Source of the DNA: Buxus sempervirens
Lineage: Eukaryota > Streptophyta > Magnoliopsida > Buxales > Buxaceae
DNA: 64,000 bases
Assembly: GCA_947561395.2 (NCBI GenBank)
Contig: OX387185.1
Coordinates: 20,300,366-20,364,365, forward strand
Reading direction: 5' to 3'
Positions 22,937 to 33,001 of this stretch are shown in pieces (positions within the stretch are counted from its first letter, which is position 1; each line of letters starts with the position of its first letter). The notes beneath the pieces were generated by a model. The model worked only from the letters and a program-made list of their open reading frames with translations, was not told the origin of the DNA and ran no database searches. Both the position numbers and the translations under genes were made by a program.

Positions 22937-23607
22937 ATGAACCGTACCTTAGGGACAAATCATGATGTAACCCAGCAAATAACTAGCATAGTGGCCTCTC
23001 TACATAGCCTACTATGGACAATAACAATCAATGAAGAAACGATGAACAAATGCTGGGGAGCGTTAAGGGAAGAAAATTTTGGGCTGTGATCCCGAGTAAG
23101 GGTTCTTGAAGAAGAAATTGAAAGCATGAAGGGAAAGGGACCCCTGAACAGACAAGAAGTGAGCCATCCGCCCACATTAACAGATGGTCAGATGCAAAGG
23201 GAGAAAGGGAAAGCCGACGCGGTAGGTGTTATCCACCTCATGAAGAAGCCGAATGTCTACCGTGGCAAAGGGCAGCATGACGGATTGATGGGTCACTCGG
23301 AGGGTCCTCCAAGAAGAACAAAAGAAGAAATGGAGGCCAAAATGAGGAGGGTTTTTACCTCCTATCATATACACCGGCGGAGTTACTACCAACACTGTTG
23401 AAGGAGGGGTATGTGTAGATTAAGCCCCCGAACCCTCAGTTGGTTAATGCCAGAAGCTACAATGCCGCGGAACGATGCGAGTACCATTCTGGTGCCCCAG
23501 GACACCACACAAGCCGATGTTGGGATCTACGGCATGACATTCAAGATCTAATTGAGCAAGGATTCTTGAAGGAAATGCTCGAGAAGACAAGGTCCATCGA
23601 AGGATGA
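22937..23607 (+). pseudogene. Second gag-like ORF with a repeated gag C-terminal module (broken)
   Basis: A frame starts with ATG at 22937, 19 bases after a splice-acceptor-like tract (TTTTTTTCTCCTGGCAG, 22902-22918). Its N-terminal half is helical and charged (for example RVLEEEIESMKGKG). After a frameshift near 23350 it carries a second copy of the gag C-terminal module: YTPAELLPTLLKEGYV, a stop, then CEYHSGAPGHHTSRC and WDLRHDIQDLIEQGF, ending TGA at 23605-23607. Internal stops: TGA at about 23088 and TAG after GYV. It may be an extra ORF between gag and protease or a remnant of another gag copy; I cannot decide. Confidence 0.6.
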
Positions 23608-23927
23608 GACATCTCTGACATGTTAGCGCAGATTAGGACATCAGAACCAGCCATCTCCCCGCAAGAAGGAGAGGATGATGATGAGGAAAGCACTTGAAAG
23701 CTCCCTCCCGTGGCATGCAACTGAATTCCAAGAACGCCGATTACATCGGCCACCCTTTTGCATAGTTTTATGTTCTGTTTTGCTTATGCTTTCTTTTCTT
23801 TTAAATTCTGAACTTGATAACATGTTTCTTTTTGCAAGCCTATAAAATCTTTTGGGAAATCACTGAAGTGTTGGACCACACCAAGGCATGACTGTAATTT
23901 TGGGACAAACCTGAACAATCAAATTGG
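23608..23927 (+). other. Spacer after gag-like ORF, no gene
   Basis: AT-rich sequence resembling in composition the stretch after E1 gag (48572-48851). No protease or reverse transcriptase motif follows. The sequence passes directly into a truncated minus-strand LTR. Confidence 0.6.
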
Positions 23928-24724
23928 ACAGAGTCTAGTTGGGTGGGCCCCGTTGGAAGGCCCACGGTATCCTTGGTGGGCTTAGTCAAACCAGTGTGCC
24001 CTTGTGGGCCTCGGCCTATCCTAGGAGGCCCTTTGGGCTTTGGTTGGTGCATTGATTTTACTTTAGGTTCAGATTTGAAGATTAAGTGTTTTTCGTGCAC
24101 AAGTGGGCCGGACTGGTTTGTGGGCCCCTTAGGTGGGCCCACATGGTGGCCAAGTAATTTTTATTGGATTTATCTTTTTAATCTGCCAAAGTGAGTTGGA
24201 CACTGGGCTTGGGGCCCTAGTCCAAATCTAGGCTTGTAATCCCAAGTTACCAGAAGTTAGGGTTTGCGCCCTTCCTTGGTTCGGTTGGTGGGCCCTTGCC
24301 CTTGGTCTCGGTCAAACCACGCATTTCATGCATCAATTTCACTAATCTGGTTCGGGTGGACCGCCTTAGGTTTGGCCCGCCCGATTTAATTAGTTAATTT
24401 TACTTATCTTGATTAAGTTGCATGCATACCCTTCATTGTGTTTATTGGGCCGGGTGGGCCCCGTTGGAAGGCCCACTGGAAATCAAGTTGGACCGGGGGT
24501 ATGAGTTGGGCACTCACATCCAGTAATAATCACAACAAGAAAATACACAAGATTGACACTCTATCAGGAAAAAATTGACTCATTGTGCTAGGTCCAAGGG
24601 GAGGTATGAGTTGGGCAAGCAGCGAACAAAGGGGGTGGGGGTGCGGGGGGCGAAGGCCCCTGCGGTACAGCAAAGGGTATTTTCGGAATTTTCCAAAAAT
24701 CTAGCAATTCGGCATGTTTTTAGG

Positions 24725-25080
24725 GGTATGCGCTCACTTCCTGAAGTGAGCGCCAGTAGGCGGCTAAGAACCAGGCAAAATTTGGACCTGGCGCTCACTC
24801 GATACTAAGTGAGTGCGAGCTGGGCGGGAAGTGAGCGCGAGCTGAGCGCCAAGTGGGTGCGAGATGGGCACCAGAATTGTGCATGGTTTTAAGTGAGCGC
24901 GAGCTAAGCGCCAAGTGGGCGCGAGATGGGTGCGAGATGGGCGCCAGCTTAGCTCGAGAATCGCGCATGGTCTTAAGTGAGCGCGAGCTGAGCGCCAAGT
25001 GGGCGCCAGCTCGGCGGGCAGTGAAATTAAAAGGGCGCCTACTTCCTAAGTGAGCGCAAGTGAGCGCCAAGTGGGCGGCT
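24725..25080 (-). repeat. Distal GC-rich cassette shared with family X
   Basis: About 20 degenerate copies of GTGAGCGCGAGCTGAGCGCC-like units with inverted pairs (GCTCACTTCCTGAAGTGAGC at 24729-24748). Collinear with 5590-5860 of the X LTR, and the match continues through CTCTGTTATTNC..GATTTAATCTAAA to about 25300. Confidence 0.85.
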
Positions 25081-26146
25081 ACTCACTGCGATTTTCAACT
25101 CTCTGTTATTTCGAGATGTCCATCTCTGGCCGATCTTTTTCGGTTTGTAATTGTTCCACTGGTCCCCTAATATGCCCAGAACACTTCCTGACTAGTTTTG
25201 GATTTAATCTAAACCCATTTTATTTCAAGTTGTAATTCACTCTTATGCTTGGACTCATGATATTCCGGAAAACCCAAAAAACTCACAATACAACCATGCA
25301 TTCAAAATACATCACGAACCAGGCTTCGACCACTCCCTAGAAGACACTTAAACTTGCATTCAAATTAACATAGCACAACTCATGTAAGATTATTTCAGAC
25401 CACAGGGTGTGTGCGTATGCTTCTAGCCTTTCAAGAAATAACAGCAAACCCTATATGAACATGGTAGTGGGATCCTTACCTAGCATGCATCCCCTACGAA
25501 TCCACACAACCTCGGAACCTAAAATCCGTGCTTCACCTCAGGAAGATTTAGAGAATGGAACGAGGAGGGGGGTTTATCCGGGATACATTAGATAGGCTTC
25601 TCGTGAGGGAACATATTCCCTTTACTTGATGATCGAGAATCATCAGGCACCAAACCTGGGTAATCATGACAACAAGAGGGAACTAGGCGTGGGGTCTCTC
25701 TTACCTTTAGAGACCCTCACCTTACCCGATACATAAAAAAAGCAGCATGCAATCTACTGAGGAAAAAAATTTTCTAAACATGGCACCTGTCTCTGCTTTT
25801 ATATATGTGTGAAAGAGAGAATGTCGAGGAGTGATACCTGGTAATTTTGAGGTTCCCTCGTGGTGTGTGGCCTTACCTTGGAGCTCCGACAGAAGTTGGG
25901 AAGTCCCTTTCGCTCCACCAACAGCAACAAGCTTTCCACCTCTTTATTGGAGATGGATGAGAATGAAGGAGGGGAGGAGATTGTCTGGGGGTTTTCGGAG
26001 GCAAGCCGGGATGAAGAGAGGGGGGCTTCGGGTGAAGGAAGAGGAAGGAGAAGGGAATGAGCTGAGGAAAACCCAAAACCCGACGAAGAACCCAAAATCC
26101 CCACAACGAAAAATTTCCCCACCCTTTGCGCGAAAAGTCGCGCGGC

Positions 26147-26280
26147 TTATATAGACCAAGGAAAAAAAAGGGGATCCGCCCACTTAAAAAAAAGGATCCG
26201 CTCACTTAAAAAAAAGGGTATCCGCTCAGCTTGAGCTGAGCGTATACCCTGCTGCCACGTCCGCGCGAGCGGCAAAATGA
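26147..26280 (-). promoter_or_regulatory. TATA box and proximal GC cassette of the minus-strand LTR fragment
   Basis: Minus-strand CTATATAAGC at 26146-26155. Upstream of it (26165-26280) are GGATCCGCTCACTT repeats and the inverted pair CCGCTCAGCTTGAGCTGAGCG (split by its centre), which match the GTGAGC/GAGCTGAGCG words of the distal cassette. Confidence 0.6.
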
Positions 26281-26438
26281 TGAGAATTCATTTAATGCCG
26301 CCGCTCGCTTGGTCGGAGGATCCGAATTTTCGGATTTAGTCCCTGACAATTTTTGGTAAAATCCGATATTCTCGGATTTTTACAGATTTAGTCCCTGGGA
26401 TATTTTGAATGTTTGGATATTTACGGATTTGATCCCAG

Positions 26439-26488
26439 AGATATTTTCCTGCACAACTCGCCACGTGTGCAGCTTTTTGCCACGTGCG
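26439..26488 (-). promoter_or_regulatory. ABRE pair plus evening element, LTR fragment
   Basis: Minus strand: CGCACGTGGC (26479-26488), CACACGTGGC (26460-26469), then AAAATATCT (26439-26447). Confidence 0.6.
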
Positions 26489-26600
26489 CAGATTGCCGGT
26501 TTTGCTGCTCGGAAACTTCGTCAGCTCATATTTTCTTCATCCGGACTCCGATCTGGGCAAACTTAGTTTCATTAGAATCGTATCGGAGCCCTCCATCCCA

Positions 26601-26894
26601 TGACCTAGGGGTAGGCCTCTGGATCGGATTTTAGCAGAAAGTCAACTTTTGGCTCTGCTCAGGTTTGACCGCCCGCAGAACCTTCATCCGGACCCCGATT
26701 CCTGCAAACTCAGTTGCGTTGGAACCGTGTCGAGATTCTCTATCCAATGACCTAGGGGTAGGCCTCTGGATCGGATTTTAGCAGAAAGTCAACTTTTAGC
26801 TCTGCTCAGGTTTGACCGCCCGCAGAACCTTCATCCGGACCCCGATTCTTGCAAACTCAGTTGCGTTGGAACCGTGTCGAGATTCTCTATCTAA
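26601..26894 (-). repeat. 147-bp tandem duplication in U3
   Basis: TGACCTAGGGGTAGGCC begins at 26601 and again at 26748. The two copies run nearly identically to the next GAGATTCTCTAT. A local duplication private to this LTR. Confidence 0.85.
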
Positions 26895-27021
26895 TGGCAT
26901 AAAGCGAGGTGGCCAATTTTCACTTGATCAAAAAGTCAACTTTTCACCCCTTAGGATTTGACTTTCTGTCCAGGGTTTGCATTTTTGGTTTTTCGGGGAG
27001 CGCAAAAATGACGTGCTTACA

Positions 27022-27599
27022 TCATCCTACTAATAAGTCCTCTCTGATCATTGGATCATGATCCGTGGAAATTGACAGGGCCCTCGGACTAGGGCAAGGC
27101 ACCTAACCCGAATGAGGGAGCCAATGAGAAAAACCATTCCACAACCCCTAACCAAGGGTGGGAAAAAGAAAAAAAGAGAGAGAAAATCGAAGTAAAGCCA
27201 GGTTGGGGCATTGCCAAAGAAAACCCCCTGAACCAAAACAATCCCCTTCGTTCCTACATGGGGCATGCTATTTGAAGGCAAAAAAAAATGTTGAGACCCT
27301 TACGGGGAGTGCTGGGAGGCATAACTTCCTCAGTCTAAATGAGAGTGTCAGGTAACTGACCCAAAGATTACTGGTCCTGCCAATGGACCCACCTGAGAGG
27401 AAAAAATACAAACACTTGAGGAATTCCCAAGAAATTTTAATCAAAGAAAAATTGCTTGAGCTTGCATATAATTTTGATAAATAAATTCCAATTGATTGAA
27501 TTCCACATGAATTTTTCCAGGTACCAACCAAAACCTGAAATAGATAAACAAAGGCATCACAGCATATCTCACACGTTGGATGGAGAAAAGAATCGCCAC
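27022..27599 (+). other. E2 3' internal sequence, no gene seen
   Basis: Unique-looking sequence between the LTR fragment and the tandem arrays. It includes a 'gactagggcaaggcacctaacc' segment and AT-rich parts. No coding motif on either strand. The E2 pol region that should lie before this point is missing. Confidence 0.5.
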
Positions 27600-27865
27600 C
27601 ATGTATTCTCACATGGGGTACAAAGAGAGTCATCAAAGTGTGTTCACGCATTTGTTGACAAGAGCTTGTGAAGCCAAAGCCACCAACGGGTGAGTTGGAG
27701 ATTGGTAAAGGCAATTTAAATATAATTGTCGCCATGTATTCTCACATAGGGGACGCAGAAAGAGTCATCACAGTGTATTCACACATTAGTTGACCAAGTT
27801 TGTAAAGCCAAAGCCACTGGCGAATGAGTCAAAGATTGGTGGAGGCAACTTTGAATGCAATCAAG
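27600..27865 (+). repeat. 133-bp repeat, two copies
   Basis: CATGTATTCTCACAT..GCCAAAGCCAC..GATTGGT begins at 27600 and 27733. The inner words CCAACGGGTGAGTTGGAGATTGG resemble the 72-bp repeats of E4 (62146-62650), so both derive from one type of sequence. Confidence 0.8.
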
Positions 27866-27912
27866 AAAGAAAAATAAATACCCAAGTCAGAATAAGTAAT
27901 GAACAAAGACAA

Positions 27913-28236
27913 AATGGAGCAAAGAGCCTCCAAGATTTGAAGACAGAATGGAGCAAGGAGCCTCCAAGAATTGAAGAATTAAGGAGCAAGGCGTCTCCCA
28001 AAAAATTGAATTAAAGACAGAATGGAGCAAAGAGCCTCCAAGATTTGAAGACAGAATGGAGCAAGGAGCCTCCAAGAATTGAAGAATTAAGGAGCAAGGC
28101 ATCTCCCAAAAAATTGAATTAAAGACAGAATGGAGCAAAGAGCCTCCAAGATTTGAAGACAGAATGGAGCAAGGAGCCTCAAAGAATTGAAGAATTAAGG
28201 AGCAAGGCATCTCCCAAAAAATTGAATTAAAGACAG
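27913..28236 (+). repeat. 108-bp tandem repeat, three copies
   Basis: Copies begin at 27913, 28021 and 28129 (AATGGAGCAAAGAGCCTCC). Each is built from shorter variants of 'GGAGCAAGG-GNCTCCNA-A-TTGAA', continuing irregularly to 28735. Confidence 0.92.
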
Positions 28237-28735
28237 AATGGAACAAGGAGCCTCCAAGAGTTGAAGACAGCAGGAGCAAGGTGTCTCCCAACCTTAAGGA
28301 GCGAGATGACTCCCAAAATTGAAGGATTAAGGAGCAAAGAGTCTCCCAACCCTACTGGAGCAAGGTGTTTCCCCATTGAAATCGAAGACAGAATGGAGCA
28401 AGGCGCCTCCAAAATTGAAAGTGGCATGGAGCAAGGAGCCTCCAAGACTTGAAAACAGGAGGAGCAAGGCGTCTCCCAACCCTAATGGAGCAAGAGGTCT
28501 CCCCCAAAATTGATGACTGAACGGGGCAAGGTGTCTCAAAGAATGGAAGAATTAAGGAGCAAGGGGTCTCCCAAGGCATAAGGAGCATGATGTCTCCCAA
28601 AACAGAAGGAGCAAGGCGTCTTCCACCCCTAATGGAGCAAGAGGTCTCCCCCAAAATTGAAAACAGAATGGAGCAAGGTGCCCCCAAGAATTGAAGATAG
28701 AAGCAAGATGTCTTCCAAGAAAAAACCCACATTAA

Positions 28736-29470
28736 GGAGCAAGGTGTCTCCCAACTACAGAGAGCAAGGCGTCTCTCAAGACTGAAAGGGCAAGGCGTCC
28801 CTAGAGCAAGGCGACTCCAAAACTAATGGAGCAAGGCATCTCCCAACTACAGAGAGAAAGGCGTCTCTCAAGATTGAAAGGGCAACGCATCCCTGGAGCA
28901 AGGCGACTCCAAAACTAATGGAGCAAGGCGTCTCCCAACTACAGAAAGCAAGGCGTCTCTCAAGACTAAAAGGGCAAGGCATCCCTGGAGCAAGGCGACT
29001 CCAAAACTAATGGAGCAAGGCATCTCCCAACTACAGAGAGAAAGGCGTCTCTCAAGATTGAAAGGGCAACGCGTCCCTGGAGCAAGGCGACTCCAAAACT
29101 AATGGAGCAAGGCGTCTCCCAACTACAGAAAGCAAGGCGTCTCTCAAGACTAAAAGGGCAAGGCATCCCTGGAGCAAGGCGACTCCAAAACTAATGGAGC
29201 AAGGCATCTCCCAACTACAGAGAGAAAGGCGTCTCTCAAGATTGAAAGGGCAAGGTGTCCCTGGAGCAAGGTGACTCCAAAACTAATGGAGCAAGGCGTC
29301 TCCCAACTACAGAGAGCAAGACATCTCTCAAGATTAAAAGGGCAAGGCATCCCTGGAGCAAGGCAACTCCAAAACTAATGGAGCAAGGCGTCTCCCAACC
29401 ACCGAGAGCAAGGCGTCTCTCAAAACTGAAAGGGCAAGGCGTCCCTGGAGCAAGGCGGCTCTGAAACTAA
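28736..29470 (+). repeat. 92/184-bp satellite-like tandem array
   Basis: About eight units of 92 bp (for example GCGACTCCAAAACTAATGG at 28811, 28903, 28995). Alternate units are more alike, giving a 184-bp dimer. Irregular related units (GGAGCAAGGCGTCTCCCA) continue to 29656 and again at 30767-31077 and 39866-40250. Known: hypervariable non-coding parts of Tat/Ogre elements are sources of satellites (Macas and co-workers). Repetitive minus-strand reading frames here are by-products. Confidence 0.92.
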
Positions 29471-29656
29471 TGGATCAAGGCGACTCCGACCATTTGAATG
29501 ACACGGAAATGTGTCCTTAAGGAGCAAGGTGACTCCTGCATCTGAAATCCCTAAGGAGCAAAGTGTCTCCCACCGTTTGAATGACACGGAAATGTGTCCC
29601 TAAGGAGCAACGCAACTCCCACATCTGACATCCCTAAGGAGCAAGGCGTCTCCCAC

Positions 29657-30766
29657 TGTAAGTGTGGAAACTCACACTCCTGTTATGGCAAATGTTTGAC
29701 AAATTATGTCTTCTAATAAATCTTCAAGATGTGCAGATTAAACAATGAAAATTCAGTGAATTTAGTAAAGAAGTAGAAGACGATGCTACCACACAGCTAC
29801 CACGCTGCTGGTAGCCCAATGAAATGAAAGATTTTCTACACAGAGCAGTTTATTGTAAAGGCACTTGCGAAGATTAACGCCGCTGCCACCCCGCTGGCAG
29901 CGCATAACTGAATTAGTGCTTTGAAAGAAAGGTCCGTGCACATGCCGCGTACTCTCCCGCTAGCAGCTCGCTGGCAGCGCGCTTTTAACCGATTCAACTT
30001 GTTCTGAGCGGGACTTGAGTTCGCTTCCAGCCGTCTACACCGATCGCTTCACGACGCCACCAGCACTCGACGCGATCTGAGTTTTATTCTTTAAATAGAC
30101 GTGTTGTAATTTTTAATAGTGACTTTTCTTTGGATCATTTTTTATTTCGGATCTTGAGGTGTTTGAGATTCGATCAAATCTTCTTTAGAGAGTCGGCGAT
30201 TGAGTGAGGGCGAGATCTGAGATAGATCACCTGGAATTGAAGGTAGAGGATTCTTCTTCAATTCGGAACTTCATCTGATCGTGTGATTGCCTGGACTGGT
30301 GATCGGCTTTGATTGATGCATAGGTGGATTCCTACTGCATTGGATCATCTCAGTGGATTCTGAGGTGATTGTTGCGATCTGGATTGATCGTGTTCTGCAG
30401 CTTGTGGATTCAAGCTGTGTTGCAGTTCGTGGATTCGAACTGTGGATCACTGGTGAGTGATTGTCTGCGATCTGGACTGATCGTGTTCTGCAACTTGTGG
30501 ATTCAAGCTGTGTTGCAGTTCGTGGATTCGAACTGTGGATTGCTGTTGAGTGAGTTCAATTGTAAAGGTTAAGTGTGCACTACTTTGTAATTGTCTTTTC
30601 ATTCAATAGTGGATTTTCGAAGGGTTAGTCGCCTCATATAGACTCGAGGTTTTTCCTGGATCTGGATCCAGGTTTCCTCGTATAATTCTCTGTGTATTGT
30701 TTCCGCTTTGTTAAATTCTGAATTGTTGTAGATCGTGGACCTATAGAGTAGTCCTCTACTCTTACA
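29657..30766 (+). mobile_element. Sirevirus 5' LTR
   Basis: 1110 bp. U3 has dyads at 29785-29815 (GCTACC..GGTAGC), 29881-29902 (CGCTGCC..GGCAGCG) and 29959-29980, then a TATA-like TTTAAATA at 30090-30097. Downstream part has a duplicated segment of about 94 bp with four hairpins (30399-30534). The 3' LTR lacks 86 bp that are present here (about 29980-30068), between CAGC repeats. Confidence 0.93.
30399..30534 (+). repeat. Four covarying hairpins in the Sirevirus LTR
   Basis: Stem-loops with the same loop TGGATT: AGCTTG/CAAGCT (30399-30416), AGTTCG/CGAACT (30424-30441), AACTTG/CAAGCT (30492-30509), AGTTCG/CGAACT (30517-30534). The two stem types differ at both partners, keeping pairing. The same set is in the 3' LTR (39498-39633), where the third stem is the perfect AGCTTG/CAAGCT. 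They lie downstream of the TATA-like box, so they are likely transcribed. Confidence 0.75.
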
Positions 30767-31077
30767 CCCACCGTTTCAATGAAACGGAAATGTGTCCCTA
30801 AGGAGCAAGGCAACTCCCATGTTTGAAGTACCGAAGGAGTACGGCGACTCCCACATTGGAAGTACCTAAGGAGCAAGGCATCTCCCAAGACTGAAGCAGC
30901 AAGTGACTCCCACATTTGAAGTACCTAAGGAGCAAGGTGACTCCCACATTTGAAGTACCTAAGGAACATGGCGACTCCCACATTTGAAGTACCTAAGGAA
31001 CACGGAGACTCCCACATTAGAAGTACCTAAGGAGCAAGGCGTCTCCCAGGACTGAAGGAGCTCGGCATCTCCCACCT
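30767..31077 (+). repeat. Copy of the 3' flanking DNA inside the Sirevirus
   Basis: 311 bp that match 39866-40176, the host DNA after the 3' LTR, without a difference that I could find. It takes the place where PBS, leader and the first part of gag should be. The junction to gag is at 31077/31078, within CCCACCT. Confidence 0.9.
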
Positions 31078-31078
31078 A

Positions 31079-32239
31079 AAATCAATCGATGAGCGTGTCT
31101 GGCTCTCGGTTTGTAATGGCTATCATCCACCTGAGATCACAACAGAAGGAGGTGTTGTGATCCCTAAACCTCATGATCAGTGGACTAAAACTGAATCTGA
31201 TCAATGTGGATGGAACAACAAGGCAATGAGTGCCTTATTTTGTGCTGTTAGTGTTGAGGAATTCAGGAGAATTTCCTCATGTGAAGTTGCTAAGGAAGCT
31301 TGGGACATTCTTGAGGTCACTCATGAAGGAACCTCAGCTGTCAAGCTTTCCAGACGTCAAAGACTTACTACATCTTTCGAAACTCTATATATGAAAGATG
31401 ATGAGTCTTTTGATGAGTTTTATGCTAAACTCTCAGATATTGTTAATTCTAGTTTTAATCTTGGAGAAAAAATCTCTACATCAAAGGTTATTAGAAAAAT
31501 CTTAAGATCTTTGCCTGAAAAATTCAGACCTAAAGTAACTGCAATTCAAGAGGCAAAAGATGTAGATAACATGAGAATTGAAGATCTGGTAGGATCTTTA
31601 CAGACTTATGAGCTAGATCTGAATATTCCTAAAAGAAGTAAAGGAATAGCTCTAAAATCTGTAAAATCTGTAAATACTGAAGAATCAGATAATTCTGATG
31701 TTGATATGGATGAACTTGTTCTCTTAGCCAAAAAGTTTAAGAAAATGTTTAAAAAGAGACAATCCAATCCTTCATCATCCATGGACAGATCTAATAGGAG
31801 ATCTGATAAGAAAATGTCTGATCCAAGAAAGGAGAAGAAATTTTTTCAGAATGATGAAGTCCAATGTTACAAATGTAGAGGATTTGGACATGTTGCCTCT
31901 GATTGTCCCTCAAAGGATAAAAAGAAAAAGACTAATTATCAGGTTACTTGGGATGACAGTAACACTGATAATTCTTCACAATCTGATGAGGATATTTCTG
32001 CTAATTTTACTGCTTTCAATTCTTTTTACTCATCCTCCTCTGGTAGTTCAATCTCTGGAATTGCAGAAGATAATAAAGAGACTTTATCAGATGATGAAGA
32101 AGAACTACAAGAAGCCTACAATCAGCTCTATAAGGAATTCAATAGAGCTCAGAAGAAAGTAAAGAAACTGAGTAAAAAATTGAAGGAATTAGAAACAGAG
32201 AAAAATAAAGCTCTTGCAGAAATAGATTCAATAAACTAG
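31079..32239 (+). pseudogene. gag: Sirevirus gag (start missing, ends at an in-frame TAG)
   Basis: The gag frame is open from the junction at 31078, begins inside the protein at KSIDERVWLSV, and has no natural start; the first ATG-like start is well inside. It contains the UBN2-type gag core (WNNKAMSALFCAVS, then AKEAWDILEVTHEGT, then RRQRLTTSFETLYM, then ILRSLPEKFRPKV), a basic Ser-rich linker, and zinc knuckle 1, CYKCRGFGHVASDC (31865-31906). After that come an acidic, Ser-rich region and a coiled-coil-like Lys/Glu helix. TAG at 32237-32239; the same frame continues after it, so this is a point mutation or a readthrough site. Role when intact: capsid/nucleocapsid. Confidence 0.88.
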
Positions 32240-33001
32240 AAGTTACTTGAAAGACATGCCAAAGAAGATTTTCTGGTAACTTCTTTAACTGAAAAAACTG
32301 AAAAACTAAAAGAAAAGGAAGCTCAGATTTCTGCACTTCAAGGTAAAGTGAGTGAACTTGAGAAAGTTTCAAATTCAAGTAAATCTAATGCTTCAAATTC
32401 TTCTGCAGGAAATCATCAAATTAATGAGGAATCAATTTCAAAGGAAGTTCCTGAAAGCTCAAATTCTGCCGAAAAGAGAATGAGTGTAAGTAATCAAAAC
32501 AAGGAATCTTCACAGAAAATTTTTGCTGGAGAAGTAAGACCAACAGGTAAACCTTCAACTTCTGAGAAATTTAAATCTGTAAAATTTAGAAATACTGGCA
32601 AGTCTAGAAATGTTGATTTTTCTGAACATAGGTTCATACCTGTATGCCATCACTGCAATAAAAAGGGTCATATAAGACCAAAGTGTTATGTATTGCATGG
32701 TTTTCCTGAGGGATATTTTGATAATAAGAGAAAAGTGAATCAAAGTCAGTCCCTGGACTTATACAACAGATTTGATTCCCTGTTAAAATTGACTGAAACA
32801 TTAAATCAGGAAGTCACAAATCTGTCAAAGAAGCTTCCTTCAAAAACTCAAGTAGTTGATGAAGGTACTTTTCAGAAGACTCTTGAAAAACAGATTTGGG
32901 TAAGAAAAGATTCCTTAGTTGCTAATGTGGTTCATGTAGCTTTAAAAGCTCATGATGTCAACATGTGGTACTTGGACAGTGGTTGTTCAAGACACATGTG
33001 T
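32240..33001 (+). pseudogene. Sirevirus gag C-terminus and protease start (frameshifted)
   Basis: Same frame as gag after the TAG. It continues the coiled-coil-like stretch, then zinc knuckle 2, CHHCNKKGHIRPKC (about 32647-32688), typical of Sireviruses, then the aspartic protease active site: [10 protein letters not shown] with the DSG triad at 32975-32983. Just after HM (near 33000) a few bases are lost and the frame changes, so protease and the rest are separated from gag. Reading on in this frame gives only a short unrelated tail to 33097. Confidence 0.85.

Larger units (their letters stand above)
23928..27021 (-). mobile_element. Truncated Tat-type LTR, minus strand
   Basis: In minus orientation it starts at 27021 (TGTAAGCACGTCATTTTTGCG) and runs through U3, TATA and R/U5 into the GGGCCC-rich region, but stops at about 23928 before the conserved CCATCAGGCGGTGGCGACTCC end and PBS. 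No TSD is visible, so the end was lost by deletion. Features: 147-bp tandem duplication in U3 (26601-26894), ABRE pair plus evening element (26439-26488), GC cassette beside TATA (26165-26280), TATA at 26147-26154, and a large GC cassette at 24725-25080. Apparent ORFs near 25800-26200 lie in R and are not recognised. Confidence 0.8.

Noticed and set aside
23928..27021. A complete solo LTR
   Set aside because: The conserved U5 end and any TSD are missing at the left side, so only a truncated LTR can be claimed.
27887..29350. Repetitive minus-strand frames (Leu/Cys/Ser-rich)
   Set aside because: They are by-products of the 92-, 108- and 184-bp tandem repeats.
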